Assembly (NCBI GenBank): GCA_043772945.1 | Contig: JAYVFR010000021.1 | Location: forward strand, 1 to 64,000 | Reading direction: 5' to 3' | From: JAYVFR01 sp043772945 | GTDB lineage: Bacteria > Patescibacteriota > JACMRA01 | Length of the DNA: 64,000 nucleotides | Shown: positions 27,306-36,761 of the stretch, piece by piece | Layout: every line of letters starts with the position of its first letter | Numbering within the stretch: position 1 is the first letter of the stretch | Program-made: the position numbers and the translations under genes | Notes under the pieces: generated by a model | The model's database searches: none | The model's input: only the letters and a program-made list of their open reading frames with translations | What the model was told of the DNA's origin: nothing

Positions 27306-28274
27306 TTATGCTTTTCTAATAAGGGTCTTGTGGTATAAACTTAAAATCCAATTATTCCAAAATTCAAGATCTGGCCTTGGCAAGTTGTTTGGGATTTTTT
27401 GGATCCTTTCAAACTCCTCATAAAGCTTTTCTTGGACTTCTTCAAAGAAAATTTGTCCTAACTTCACAGCTAAAATATAGTTACAATTTGGAACTGGGAA
27501 GGTTAGTTTACCTTCTAATAGCAACTGCTCCCACTCGTAAATCAAGCGAAAGGCATGGCTGTATGCTTTCCAATCAATACCTCCATCAGCTTTATTTTGC
27601 TTTGATCGGTCTCCATACTGATTTAATCGTTTGATTAGAGTAGGCAAACACTCTTTGATATATTTATCAGTTTGTAAAATCATTCCAAGGCAAGACAAAC
27701 GCTGTTCATCTGGCAATTCAAGATTGTTAATATGTTTATATATTTGAGTATACGTATATTTAGTTTGCTTTAATGTACAAAGACAATCTTTTAATTTTGA
27801 ATTTCTGTTTTGCATTTCAAACCATGTAATTACTCGCTCTAACTCTTGTAATCTCACACCTCGGAGCGAATATTTTTGACTTTGAGTAAAAGCATATCCA
27901 ATAAACGGACTAAGATCATTTGATTGTAATTTCTCTCTATTGATTTGAATAAATTCCCAAGTAGGGCTAGATTCCAGGATTTTATTCTGCGGTATGTAAA
28001 GTAACTCTAAAGCGTAGGTCCGCCCTTTAATACAGTCTTTGATAAAAGTTCTAAGCTCTTTTAGTTCAGTATCAACGTCTTCGCTTGTATTTCTACTATC
28101 TGATTTATTAGTAGTAAAATTAATATTTTTAGGAGCTGTTTCTAGAATAATATCGTCAAGGCTAGCTTGAAACACTCCCTTATAATCCATGTCAGATTTG
28201 GGAGTGCTAAGCCCAAAGAGATGTGAACCTGTTAAGGCTTTTACGATTATTTTTAAGTTTTGGGTATTAAGCAC
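27306..28274 (-). CDS. Nucleotidyltransferase of the RlaP/YcgL type (PF10127-like)
   Basis: A 322-residue protein starting with a Pol-beta-fold nucleotidyltransferase core: ALTGSHLFGLSTPKSDMDYK carries the GS and DxD metal motif (Asp28 and Asp30). Then comes a helical body (LELLYIPQNKILESSPTWEF, KYSLRGVRLQELERVITWFE and others). Proteins of this type include RlaP of RNA-repair operons and phage/host nucleotidyltransferases of unknown target. Its GTG start lies within the stop of the upstream CCA enzyme (8-base overlap), so the two are translationally coupled, suggesting a shared RNA-end role (inference). Confidence 0.78.
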   Translation of the reverse strand: MLNTQNLKIIVKALTGSHLFGLSTPKSDMDYKGVFQASLDDIILETAPKNINFTTNKSDSRNTSEDVDTELKELRTFIKDCIKGRTYALELLYIPQNKILESSPTWEFIQINREKLQSNDLSPFIGYAFTQSQKYSLRGVRLQELERVITWFEMQNRNSKLKDCLCTLKQTKYTYTQIYKHINNLELPDEQRLSCLGMILQTDKYIKECLPTLIKRLNQYGDRSKQNKADGGIDWKAYSHAFRLIYEWEQLLLEGKLTFPVPNCNYILAVKLGQIFFEEVQEKLYEEFERIQKIPNNLPRPDLEFWNNWILSLYHKTLIRKA

Positions 28275-29346
28275 TTTGATTATGGTTAATTAGATTTATT
28301 TTCTTCCCAGCATCGTCGTGTTGTTTTAAAACACATTCAGGCTTTAGGTGGTTTAGAATTGTATCATGGATAAACTCTTTGCGAGTATTAGAAAATTTAA
28401 GATAATTAGAAACTTTAAGGGACATTTCGGCTCCTAGAAGTTCATGGTTGATGTAATTGCTATGCCCTTTGAGATTTTCGGTTCTAGCAAAGGGTTTGGC
28501 AATATCGTGTAGTAAAGCACTCCATCGCAAATCCAGATTGTCTGTGGGGCAATTTTCAACTACATTACAAGTATGCTCCCAAAGCGTGAAGTCATGCCAA
28601 GGTGAATTTTGGTTATAGTCCTTTTGCAAAGCTATTTCTGGAATAATCACACTTAAAATTCCGCTGTCCATCAATAGATTTAAACCAACTTTAATATTTT
28701 CAAAGCCTAAGATTTTATCAAGTTCAATCACCCAACGTTCTTTGGAGACTCGTAGTAGTTCAAACTTCATTTTACAAACATATTCCCAAGTTTTAGCTTC
28801 AATCTCTAAATCATATTTGGTCCCAAATCTAATGGCTCGTAATATTCGCAGCGGATCTTCTTTGAATCGCTGTTTAGGAATACCAACGCATCGCAGGATT
28901 TTATCTTTTAAATCTTGTTGCCCGCCAAAATAGTCTTTAATATTATAATTTTTATCCATTGCTAGAGAATTGATTGTAAAGTCTCGCCTTGATAAATCTT
29001 CTTTGAGATCGTCAATAAAATTAACAGTAGGTTTACGTGATCGGGCTAAAGTGCTTTTGGTTAACTGATCATATTCTTCGCCTCTATAAGTTGTAACTTC
29101 TACATATTCATATTGATTATTTTCTAGTTCGAGTTTCATGCCAATAGTTCCAAACTTCTTGCCAATACAATAGGCTTTACCTCCACTAGCAACGATTCGA
29201 GCCTCAACCTCATCTGGTAAAAGTGCTGTTGCAAAATCATAGTCTTTAGGCTCATGTCCTAAAAGATGATCACGCACAGAGCCACCAACTAGGTAGATTG
29301 GAGCTTGGATTATATCATTGATTTGATTTATTATTTGATTGTTCAT
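28267..29346 (-). CDS. cca: CCA-adding tRNA nucleotidyltransferase / poly(A) polymerase family, short
   Basis: Head and neck are intact: IYLVGGSVRDHLLGHEPKDY, with the DYDFA metal aspartates, RRDFTINSLAMD, then EDPLRILRAIRFGTKY and ERWVIELDKIL. An HD domain follows (WEHTCNVVENCP, LLHDIAKPF). The enzyme restores or adds the tRNA 3' CCA. It ends at residue 359, just after the HD domain (HDTILNHLKPECVLKQ), whereas bacterial enzymes with an HD domain usually continue for 50-100 residues. The stop overlaps the next gene's GTG by 8 bases. The one tRNA in this window already encodes its CCA, so the role may be repair. Confidence 0.9.
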   Translation of the reverse strand: MNNQIINQINDIIQAPIYLVGGSVRDHLLGHEPKDYDFATALLPDEVEARIVASGGKAYCIGKKFGTIGMKLELENNQYEYVEVTTYRGEEYDQLTKSTLARSRKPTVNFIDDLKEDLSRRDFTINSLAMDKNYNIKDYFGGQQDLKDKILRCVGIPKQRFKEDPLRILRAIRFGTKYDLEIEAKTWEYVCKMKFELLRVSKERWVIELDKILGFENIKVGLNLLMDSGILSVIIPEIALQKDYNQNSPWHDFTLWEHTCNVVENCPTDNLDLRWSALLHDIAKPFARTENLKGHSNYINHELLGAEMSLKVSNYLKFSNTRKEFIHDTILNHLKPECVLKQHDDAGKKINLINHNQSA

Positions 29347-29383
29347 AGTTGAGAACTAGATATGCCAATTAAATATTAACATA

Positions 29384-29893
29384 CTAGATATCTTCAAGTA
29401 ATTGCTCTATATCTGTTATTAGGTCTTTTGGTTCTGTAGTTGGGGCAAATCTTTTAAACGGAATACCATGTCTACTAATTAGAAATTTCCCGAAATTCCA
29501 CTTGATATCCTTAGTTCCTAAAATGCCTGGAAGAGAGTTTTTGAGGTATTTAAAAATTGGATCAGCGCCTTCGCCATTAACATTAACTTTATGGGTAATT
29601 AAAAAATTTACACCATAATTTACGAGGCATTGCTCACTAATTTCAACAGCATTTCCAGGCTCTTGACCACCGAATTGATTACAAGGAAAACCTATAACAA
29701 CAAGCCCTTCATCCTTATAGGCTTGATAAAGTTCTTGGAGTCCTTTGTATTGTGGGGTTAATCCGCATTTGCTAGCTGTATTAACAATTAAAATAACTTT
29801 GCCTTTGAAGTCATTCAAATCAATTGTTTTGTTTTGGAGAGAGATGGTTTTAAAATCATAAATATTTTTGGAATTATTAGGCATTTGAGACAT
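29384..29893 (-). CDS. Glutathione peroxidase family thiol peroxidase
   Basis: A 169-residue thioredoxin-fold peroxidase. The active-site Cys lies in NTASKCGLTPQYKGLQELY; the catalytic Gln is in FPCNQFGGQEP and the Trp/Asn pair in KWNFGKFLI. It uses Cys, not selenocysteine, and as in most bacteria is probably recycled by thioredoxin-like proteins rather than glutathione. With bcp and the glutaredoxin-like gene it makes three thiol-redox genes within 9 kb. The ATG at 29893 is followed by a second in-frame ATG three codons later. Confidence 0.95.
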   Translation of the reverse strand: MSQMPNNSKNIYDFKTISLQNKTIDLNDFKGKVILIVNTASKCGLTPQYKGLQELYQAYKDEGLVVIGFPCNQFGGQEPGNAVEISEQCLVNYGVNFLITHKVNVNGEGADPIFKYLKNSLPGILGTKDIKWNFGKFLISRHGIPFKRFAPTTEPKDLITDIEQLLEDI

Positions 29894-30019
29894 AGGTCAA
29901 TTAGTAACTTTTATTAACAGTTTGTCAAAATGTTAAATTTTCTTGACCAAACAAGATAGTTCTCACTTGATTAATTAATATTATCGCAAATATTATTATT
30001 AATTTTTATTCTATTTTTT

Positions 30020-31075
30020 ATGCTTTCTGTCGGACTTGTTGGACTTCCTAACGCTGGTAAATCAACTCTTTTCAACCTTTTGACAGCGCGGTCTGTACCT
30101 GCTGAAAACTTTCCTTTTTGTACTATTGAGCCAGCTGACGGGATAGTGGAAGTGACGGATTATCGAATTAAAAAATTAGCTGAAATTGTAAAAGCTAAAA
30201 AAGAAGTTTATTCAATGATAGAGTTTAAAGATATTGCAGGACTTGTTAAAAACGCTCATCAAGGTGCGGGACTTGGGAATCAATTTCTTAGTCATATTCG
30301 CGAGTGCGATATGATTTTAATGGTAATTCGGTGCTTTGAGAATGATGATATAATTCATGTTGAGAATCGGGTAGATCCTAATGATGACGCTGAAATTTTG
30401 ATGCTTGAGCTTAGTATGGCTGATCAAAATTCAGTAGAGAAAATGATTCCACGATTAGAAAAAGAACTAAAAACAGGCAAAGATAAATTAGGAAATGTTA
30501 AAATTGAATTACTCCAAAAAATTCAAAAAGCCCTTAATGATATAATTCCAGCTTCCACAGTTACTAACCCTGAGAACTGCGATGTTGAGGTTGTTAAATG
30601 GCGTAAAAGTTTAAATCTTTTAACTGATAAACCTGTGATTAGACTTGCAAATATTAATTATGATGGTAAAAATGTTGAGTTTAAGGCAGATTTTGAGCTT
30701 GATATTAAGGCAGAGAGCGAGCTTGCCGACTTAACTCGCGAGGAGAGAATTGAGCTTGGGGCGAATGAAAAAAGTGGACTTGATAGAATGATTACTGCTT
30801 GCTACCAAACTCTGGGGCTTGCATCTTTTCTAACTGCAGGTGAGATTGAAGCTCGTAGTTGGACTTTTAGACAAGGAATAACAGCAAGTCAATGTGCTGG
30901 AATTATTCATACTGATTTTGAAAAAAAGTTTATTAAAGCCGAAGTTATTAGCTATGAAGATTTTATAACTTTAGGGAGTAGAAAGGTTTGTATAGAAAAC
31001 GGAAAGGCACGTCAAGAAGGTCGGGATTACTTAATGCAGGATGGGGATGTGGTGGAATTTAAAATCGGAGGGTAA
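30020..31075 (+). CDS. ychF: YchF/Ola1-type ribosome-associated ATPase
   Basis: A universal Obg-family P-loop NTPase that binds ribosomes and prefers ATP. The G1 loop GLPNAGKST is at 8-16, G2 FPFCTIEP near 35 and G3 DIAGLVKNAHQGAGLGNQFL near 69. A coiled-coil insertion lies at about 140-190, and a C-terminal TGS domain (GEIEARSWTF through YLMQDGDVVEFKIGG) at about 270-351. Full length at 351 residues. It is a single gene, divergent from the glutathione peroxidase. Confidence 0.97.
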   Translation: MLSVGLVGLPNAGKSTLFNLLTARSVPAENFPFCTIEPADGIVEVTDYRIKKLAEIVKAKKEVYSMIEFKDIAGLVKNAHQGAGLGNQFLSHIRECDMILMVIRCFENDDIIHVENRVDPNDDAEILMLELSMADQNSVEKMIPRLEKELKTGKDKLGNVKIELLQKIQKALNDIIPASTVTNPENCDVEVVKWRKSLNLLTDKPVIRLANINYDGKNVEFKADFELDIKAESELADLTREERIELGANEKSGLDRMITACYQTLGLASFLTAGEIEARSWTFRQGITASQCAGIIHTDFEKKFIKAEVISYEDFITLGSRKVCIENGKARQEGRDYLMQDGDVVEFKIGG

Positions 31076-31099
31076 TAAAATCCCCAAAGCGGAGTTTTA

Positions 31100-31131
31100 A
31101 AAATAAAATCCCCAAACTTGATAATTTAGGG
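31100..31131 (-). terminator. Terminator on the minus strand (after the 31150-31833 gene)
   Basis: On the minus strand CCCTAAA pairs with TTTGGGG across a TTATCAAG loop, followed by a T-rich tail (ATTTTATTTTT). The stem-loop is nearly the same sequence as the plus-strand terminator at 13112-13142, a dispersed copy. It lies in the convergent gap between ychF and the 31150 gene and may serve both. Confidence 0.65.
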
Positions 31132-31149
31132 AAATAAACGGAATTTTAA

Positions 31150-31833
31150 CTACTTTGGCTGAACATGTACCGATGATTGTCTTGGGCTTGTGTGATTCGA
31201 ATCAATCCATATCGATAAAGCATGCATGAGGGCAAATGGCAGGGCTATAATGACAAAGATTAAGAGTAATAAATCTCCAAGAGTTCCTTTAGTATCGTCT
31301 TTAGTCTCATCTTTTTTGATTATGTTTGGATTACCTTTATTGTACTCATATTGAACAACAAATTTACTGTAAAAAGAAAGTAAATATAGGCCTTCTGGAG
31401 TATTGACTTCTTTTAAAAAAAAGATTATTTCACGTTCATTAGGGCTGAATTTTAAGTTTAATTCAGTGATTAAATCGAGGCTCTCAGTATCATAAAAACT
31501 ACCTACAATGTTAAGAATTTTTTTGTCACTTTTACGCTTTGGAGCATTTTTGTTAGTACCTTTTTCTAAAACTTTCAATACTTTTTCAAAAGAAGATTTT
31601 TTTAGTAGTATTTCAAATCTGTCAGACTGCAGATCACACCAACTTTTAGGGTTAAATTCTCGCAAAGTTTTACAAAGTCTTTTCATTGATGCTTCACGAG
31701 CATAATTAGTACCATTACTATAATTATTTAGTACGTGATAAAAAATTATTATAAAAGCTTTTGTTTCATCACTAAGGTTTAGATTTTTGATTTGAGGGTT
31801 AGCAAGAATGCTTGAAAGACTTGAGTTATTCAT
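31150..31833 (-). CDS. C-terminally anchored protein, unknown
   Basis: A 227-residue protein with a helical soluble N-terminal domain (LSDETKAFIIIFYHVLNNYS, basic stretch NKNAPKRKSDKK) and a charged linker (KKDETKDDTKGT). One membrane segment lies near the C-terminus (LGDLLLLIFVIIALPFALMH, about 185-205), followed by a short tail. Tail-anchored layout with most of the protein in the cytoplasm. No family recognised. It lies between ychF and pepA and has its own terminator. Confidence 0.6.
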   Translation of the reverse strand: MNNSSLSSILANPQIKNLNLSDETKAFIIIFYHVLNNYSNGTNYAREASMKRLCKTLREFNPKSWCDLQSDRFEILLKKSSFEKVLKVLEKGTNKNAPKRKSDKKILNIVGSFYDTESLDLITELNLKFSPNEREIIFFLKEVNTPEGLYLLSFYSKFVVQYEYNKGNPNIIKKDETKDDTKGTLGDLLLLIFVIIALPFALMHALSIWIDSNHTSPRQSSVHVQPK

Positions 31834-31914
31834 TATGTCGACCTCGAACTTCTGTTCAAAATAGTGTTTCCACTAGAAATCATTTTATACTTTTTTGCAA
31901 TTGGCAAATGCAAG

Positions 31915-33357
31915 CTATTTCCTGATGCAGTAATCAACTAAGGAAGCCACGCCATAGCCTGTAGCAAGTCCTTTTGAATCTTCTACTGGCCCTGCTACGT
32001 CAATGTGAGCAGTTGGGATGTAATCATTTAATCCCTCAGGACGATTTTTTTTCCATAATTTAGGTTGGCTAGTTTGCATCACAAAAGAAGCTGCTGTCTG
32101 AGAACCTCCTTGCCTAGATTTATAGGTACTAGTGTTAATTAAATCTGCAAGACCAGATGGATCAGTAATTTTAGATTCGGCAATTTTAGGAATTACTCCT
32201 TTAACAACTTCTTCTTGTTGATTTAAAAAAGACTCATAAAGTTCATTTTGAAGCTTGTTGTTATTACTAAAAATTGGAGCAACATCAAAAGTAAACGCCA
32301 TCATAGAGTGTCCTGTTAGAGTTGCTAGGGTTGTAATTTCAGAAGGTTTGTAAGTCATTATACCCCAAGGAGCAACATCGCCGAGAGTTAGCCTTCCTTC
32401 AGCATCAGTATTATAAACATTTACAGTTTGCCCAACAATGTTTTCTAAAATATCACCTGGGTGAAAAGCGCTTTCATTGAGACCATTCTCAACCATTCCA
32501 GAAATAAAAACAAATTTAGTATTCTCACTTCTCTCAAGATGAGCAAGAGATAAAGCAGTCCCAAAAACAATTGCACTCCCACCCATATCAATATGCATGC
32601 CCAAGGAATGACCTCCTTCTTTAATATTTATTCCGCCATTATCAAAAGTTAAACCTTTCCCTACAAATAGCTTAGTGTCTTTAACTTCTCCTTGTGGCAA
32701 AATCTCAATTGAAACTAGATTATACCCATGTTTACTAGCACGGCCGACTGCACTAAACCAATTCATTTCTAAATTATCAATAGCTTCTTTATCTAAAATT
32801 GTGAGTTTAACACTATGACCAAATGAAGCAAATTTATCAGTCAAAATTCTAGGATAAGATTCTGGGTGCAATTGATCAGCTCTCATGTTCAATAAATCTT
32901 TGCAAAAACTTTGACCTAAAGTAACAGCATCACTAAATTCTAAAACTGAACTCGAAGTCTCTCTAAGGAAGTTAATCTGTCTTCTGATCTCTAGGTTTTC
33001 TGCATTTTCTTTAAGCTTGCTTGAAGCTTTATATTCAGATGCTCTTATTCCTAGAATTAATTTTTGAATATTCAAGTTAGTTAAATCGTTGTTGTCTATG
33101 CTTATTACTTCAATCTCATCTCTTAAATAATCTTTAACAGACAAACCAAGCTCATAATAATTAGTTTTACTAAAATCATTGATTGACAAATTCTTAGCTT
33201 CGTATTCTGTTCCTAAGTAAAGAGTTTTAGTGTTGTAATTATAGACTTTTTCACCACTTTTGGCCTTAAATTTCATCTCATTAAAAAAATCTAATTCAGA
33301 ATGAGTGTTTAATTGCTTTACATTTACAAATGATAAATTTAAAATTGTGCTGGACAT
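31915..33357 (-). CDS. pepA: Leucyl aminopeptidase family protein (M17)
   Basis: An M17 di-metal aminopeptidase, 480 residues. Metal and catalytic residues are conserved: the Lys and Asp of GKGLTFDNGGINIK, the Asp of MHIDMGGSA, and Asp, Glu and Arg of NTDAEGRLTLGD. The N-terminal domain is divergent, as usual. It releases N-terminal residues from peptides and would supply amino acids to a cell with few biosynthetic genes. A 188-base gap separates it from the FKBP gene upstream on the same strand. Confidence 0.95.
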   Translation of the reverse strand: MSSTILNLSFVNVKQLNTHSELDFFNEMKFKAKSGEKVYNYNTKTLYLGTEYEAKNLSINDFSKTNYYELGLSVKDYLRDEIEVISIDNNDLTNLNIQKLILGIRASEYKASSKLKENAENLEIRRQINFLRETSSSVLEFSDAVTLGQSFCKDLLNMRADQLHPESYPRILTDKFASFGHSVKLTILDKEAIDNLEMNWFSAVGRASKHGYNLVSIEILPQGEVKDTKLFVGKGLTFDNGGINIKEGGHSLGMHIDMGGSAIVFGTALSLAHLERSENTKFVFISGMVENGLNESAFHPGDILENIVGQTVNVYNTDAEGRLTLGDVAPWGIMTYKPSEITTLATLTGHSMMAFTFDVAPIFSNNNKLQNELYESFLNQQEEVVKGVIPKIAESKITDPSGLADLINTSTYKSRQGGSQTAASFVMQTSQPKLWKKNRPEGLNDYIPTAHIDVAGPVEDSKGLATGYGVASLVDYCIRK

Positions 33358-33545
33358 AGAATTGTGGGTTTATTATTTTAGTGTTTTTAAAATAGGTAAA
33401 TAAATCTAATGTAAAAATATTTTTTTGGCAAAGGTAATTCAAAATGGTCTAAAATATTAATATTATTAAAAAAGACCAACCAGAGTTAACCAGTCAGTTT
33501 TTTTTATTTTTAAGTTTACCAAAGTTTTTTGAAAAGTCTTTGGAA

Positions 33546-34067
33546 CTATTTAATAGAAATTAGCTCCACCTCAAAAATTAAATCTGCTTTAGGAGGAATA
33601 GCTCCTGGAATTCCTTGTTCTCCATACGCTAATTGGTAAGGGATAGTTAGTTTACGAACTCCTCCAATTTTCATTCCTGGAATTCCTTGATCCCAACCTG
33701 GGATTACTTTTCCAACTCCAATTTTAGTGGTGAAAGTCTTATTGCGGTCTTTGGAACTGTCAAATTTTGTTCCGTCAGTTAAAGTTCCTGTGTAGTGAAA
33801 TTCAGCAGATTGACCACTAGCAAGCTCAGCACCTTCTCCTATTTTGATTTCATCGATTTGTACTTTAAAATTTGTTAAATCTGGTTGTTGTGTATTCATA
33901 TTTGGATTGTTAGTATTATTGGATTTACTACTTGATGTAGCTGTTTTAGATTCAGACGAGTTTTTTGAATTTTGAAAAGTCTCAGGTTTATAAAGGCTAT
34001 ATCCAAAGATACAAATAACCAGTACTAAACACGTAGCTATGATGATTTTGGGGATTGAATTAGGCAT
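33546..34067 (-). CDS. Membrane-anchored FKBP-type peptidyl-prolyl isomerase
   Basis: A 173-residue protein with an N-terminal membrane anchor (IIIATCLVLVICIFGYSLY, about residues 7-25), a Ser/Asn/Thr-rich linker (30-65) and a complete FKBP domain. The domain shows FHYTGTLTDGTKFDSSKDR, then VIPGWDQGIPGMKIGG, RKLTIPYQLAYGE and IPPKADLIFEVELISI. It would assist proline-limited folding of exported proteins at the outer face of the membrane. A glutaredoxin-like gene ends 21 bases upstream on the same strand. Confidence 0.95.
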   Translation of the reverse strand: MPNSIPKIIIATCLVLVICIFGYSLYKPETFQNSKNSSESKTATSSSKSNNTNNPNMNTQQPDLTNFKVQIDEIKIGEGAELASGQSAEFHYTGTLTDGTKFDSSKDRNKTFTTKIGVGKVIPGWDQGIPGMKIGGVRKLTIPYQLAYGEQGIPGAIPPKADLIFEVELISIK

Positions 34068-34088
34068 AAAAGAAATTTATTATTTTTA

Positions 34089-34436
34089 TTATATTGGCAT
34101 TGGGTTTTGGAGCTTGGGTCCAGTTTCCGCCTCATTAAACTCACTCAAATAAAACTCTTTATTTCCCCCGATATATTTACCGTCTATAAAGATTTGAGGT
34201 TTAGTTGGAAATTCTTGAAATGGTTTTGGAACCCAGCCGTAACTTAGGGCCAAATCTTTTAAATTTTGGTTATCAAAGTCTTTGTTTAAATAATAAATAC
34301 TATACTTGTTAATGACTGATTTATTAACTAAGGCGTTCATCAAATGCTCTGAAGCTTCACAAAAAGGACAGTTGTCTTTATAAAAAATTACATTTTTGGT
34401 TTCTGCGATTTCTTTTATTTGCTCTAAGGCTAACAT
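34089..34436 (-). CDS. Glutaredoxin-like protein
   Basis: A 115-residue thioredoxin-fold protein with redox motif CPFC at 23-26 (IFYKDNCPFCEASEHLM). TKPQIFIDGKYIGGNKEFYL follows, containing the cis-Pro TxP and the glutathione-site GG. CPFC instead of CPYC is common in viral and patescibacterial glutaredoxins. It probably forms a transcription unit with the FKBP gene downstream (21-base gap), which would tie it to folding or thiol control of exported proteins (inference). Confidence 0.85.
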   Translation of the reverse strand: MLALEQIKEIAETKNVIFYKDNCPFCEASEHLMNALVNKSVINKYSIYYLNKDFDNQNLKDLALSYGWVPKPFQEFPTKPQIFIDGKYIGGNKEFYLSEFNEAETGPKLQNPMPI

Positions 34437-34505
34437 ATTTTTTAAAATTATTCAGTTTGTAAAAAACTAAATTTAAATAACTTTAAAACTATTTTTACGT
34501 CAAAT

Positions 34506-35369
34506 CTAAATTTGCCCTACCATTAAATACTTTTGGAGATTGTAATTAATAAAATCACTTAATTTATGGCTGTGAAATTTTTGCTCTATTGCTATTATTT
34601 CGTCTTGGCTTATTTGGTTTACATGCTGCCAAATATTTATAAATAGATTGTGAGCGATATTTTCAGGGTTTGTCCTGCTACCAATATTGTATTGGTTTGA
34701 TTTGTGCAATATGTTTTTGAAATCTTCTCTAGTTCCAATAATGTGATTATGTTTCATAATAATTTGAACTTTAGTATTTTCAACAAGATTGTAACTCCTC
34801 TCTAAAATATAGCTATTTGGAATAATTGCTTTTAATTCTCGGTAGCTTAGAGATCCTGGCTCTGTAATGTTAACATTGTTATTTTTAATTTGAATTCTTG
34901 TTGCACTAATTCCACTTAAATTTTGGTTTAAAATTATTGGTTGCAAAAATTGACTGAAATAACTATTTAGCATGTTTAAGTTGCTAGCTGGAGGTAGCTT
35001 GCGAACACTTGCAGGGGTTATAAACAAATTACCGTCATGAGCTTCTAGAAACTTAATTACTTTGGGGTTCGTGGAGTAGTTATGAAGGAGGTTGCTTGAA
35101 TCCTGAAATTGTAAATAATCAGAAATAATACTTTGCCAACTATTAATAAGCCAAGAAGGGAGGTTTGAGTTGATTAAATTATTTGAGTGCCATAATGTTT
35201 CAACATCTACGTGTCTCATTAAAACCGATTCAAATCTTTTTTTAGCAATTGTGCTATTATTTTCAGTACAAGCAAGGTAATAAATACCGTTAATCGGTAG
35301 TATAATAAGGTTTTTTTCGGAGAAGGTCATAAATTTAGCTAGTGAGTTATACTTGTTTAACGATAGCAT
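34506..35369 (-). CDS. Unknown soluble protein, host-attachment-like
   Basis: A 287-residue protein with no membrane segment. An N-terminal strand pair (NLIILPINGIYYLACTENNS) is followed by RFESVLMRHVDVETLWHSNN, and a late KVQIIMKHNHIIGTREDFKN region and helical C-terminus complete it. I recognise no family and see no catalytic motif. It is transcribed with the same polarity as the genes on either side and is separated from them by 70-100 bases. The 'host-attachment-like' impression comes only from the 'PxxxxLxxSxxLxS' style of the middle and is weak. Confidence 0.45.
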   Translation of the reverse strand: MLSLNKYNSLAKFMTFSEKNLIILPINGIYYLACTENNSTIAKKRFESVLMRHVDVETLWHSNNLINSNLPSWLINSWQSIISDYLQFQDSSNLLHNYSTNPKVIKFLEAHDGNLFITPASVRKLPPASNLNMLNSYFSQFLQPIILNQNLSGISATRIQIKNNNVNITEPGSLSYRELKAIIPNSYILERSYNLVENTKVQIIMKHNHIIGTREDFKNILHKSNQYNIGSRTNPENIAHNLFINIWQHVNQISQDEIIAIEQKFHSHKLSDFINYNLQKYLMVGQI

Positions 35370-35473
35370 AGTTTTGACCTTTCAACAAGAAACCTTAGCG
35401 TAATAATATTCCAACCTAATAATACCTTTAAACCAATACTAATCAAACAGAATAGATTTTGTATAATTTTTTT

Positions 35474-36658
35474 TTACAACCTTTGAATATCTAATTGGAA
35501 TTTTTCGGTGCTGAAATCTTTGCTAGAATTTTTGATTTTATCAATCTTCCAGTTGTTAGTTTTATCTAGTTCTTGGAATTTTAAAATCGCGTTTTTGAGA
35601 GAATTTATTGTTTGTTCTTTAAACAAAACTCCATTTTCACCGTTTTTAATGTATTCTAAAGCCCCACCTTCCCCAAAAGCAATTACAGTCACGCCGCTAG
35701 CTAAAACTTCAATTGGTGTGATTCCAAAATCCTCTTTGCCAGGAAATAAAAAAGCACTACAAGTTTCTAATAAATTAAAATACTGCTTCTCGCTAGTTCG
35801 TCCTAGGAATTCTACTAAACCAGCTTTTTCAGGGTTTTTCGAGACATAGTCGTCTACTTGATTTTTTAGATCGTTCATTTGCTCGATCATTCCTGAGACT
35901 CCGCTAATTTTGAGTTTTATACCGAGTTCAAGACAGGCTCCGATAGCTAAATCAAGGCGTTTATGAAAGCTAATTCTGCCATGGCAAAGAAAGAAAGGCT
36001 CTGTAATACTTATTTTTCTGATTAGCGGCAGAAACTTTTCAAGTTCAATTGGTGGGTAAATGACTACAGAATCAGTGTTATAAATTTGTTTGATTGTTTG
36101 TTGAATGAAAATTGAATTAGCCACCCAAATACACCCAACAGAATTAAGATATCTAGCAGCTTTTTGATCAAGAGGTTTAAGGAAAAACTTAAAAATTGGA
36201 ATAAGAATTCTGTACAAGTAAGGTAGGGATTTATGGTCTGCTTCGGTTACTAAGCCATTTAAGTATCTTGTAGGGGAGTGGCAATAATGAATAATTTTAG
36301 GGCAATTACGAAAGCGGACTTGCTTGGCACAATCAGTAGAGGAAATAATTACTAAATCATAATTTTTGATTGTTGTAAGTCTCATCAGAACTGGATAAAG
36401 CCAAAATAAGTGCTTTTGGAATTTGGCTAAAACTCTTTGATTCTTAAATTTTAGGTTATACAAAGTTTGAATAACGGTGTTAAAAACTCTTTTTTCGTCA
36501 AAAGCTTTTTTAATATTAATTGCTGATTGGAATTTCTCAGGTGTGCTAAAGCTGGTATAAACGTCAGCGCTTGGATAAATCTCTAGTAAACTGTCCACCA
36601 CTTTCTCGGCTCCACCATTTTGAAATAAAAAATCATGTACAATTGCAACTCGAGTCAT
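35474..36658 (-). CDS. Glycosyltransferase family 4
   Basis: A 394-residue GT-B fold enzyme. The N-terminal domain opens MTRVAIVHDFLFQNGGAEKV and contains KIIHYCHSPTRYLNG. The C-terminal domain has FFLCHGRISFHKRLDLAIGA (donor domain start), LGRTSEKQYFNLLETCSAFL and the nucleotide-sugar motif FPGKEDFGITPIEVLASGVT followed by VIAFGEGGALE, with the EX7E glutamates. GT4 enzymes build lipid-linked or surface glycans, but the sugar cannot be told. No membrane segment; it probably acts at the inner face of the membrane. Confidence 0.94.
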   Translation of the reverse strand: MTRVAIVHDFLFQNGGAEKVVDSLLEIYPSADVYTSFSTPEKFQSAINIKKAFDEKRVFNTVIQTLYNLKFKNQRVLAKFQKHLFWLYPVLMRLTTIKNYDLVIISSTDCAKQVRFRNCPKIIHYCHSPTRYLNGLVTEADHKSLPYLYRILIPIFKFFLKPLDQKAARYLNSVGCIWVANSIFIQQTIKQIYNTDSVVIYPPIELEKFLPLIRKISITEPFFLCHGRISFHKRLDLAIGACLELGIKLKISGVSGMIEQMNDLKNQVDDYVSKNPEKAGLVEFLGRTSEKQYFNLLETCSAFLFPGKEDFGITPIEVLASGVTVIAFGEGGALEYIKNGENGVLFKEQTINSLKNAILKFQELDKTNNWKIDKIKNSSKDFSTEKFQLDIQRL

Positions 36659-36761
36659 ATAATTAAACTTATTAGAAACTAAACTCTTGTCAAAAAAATT
36701 TTCTTTACCAATTAAACCAAAGAGAATTTTAGTCTGTAATCACTGGATTAACAAAAACTAG

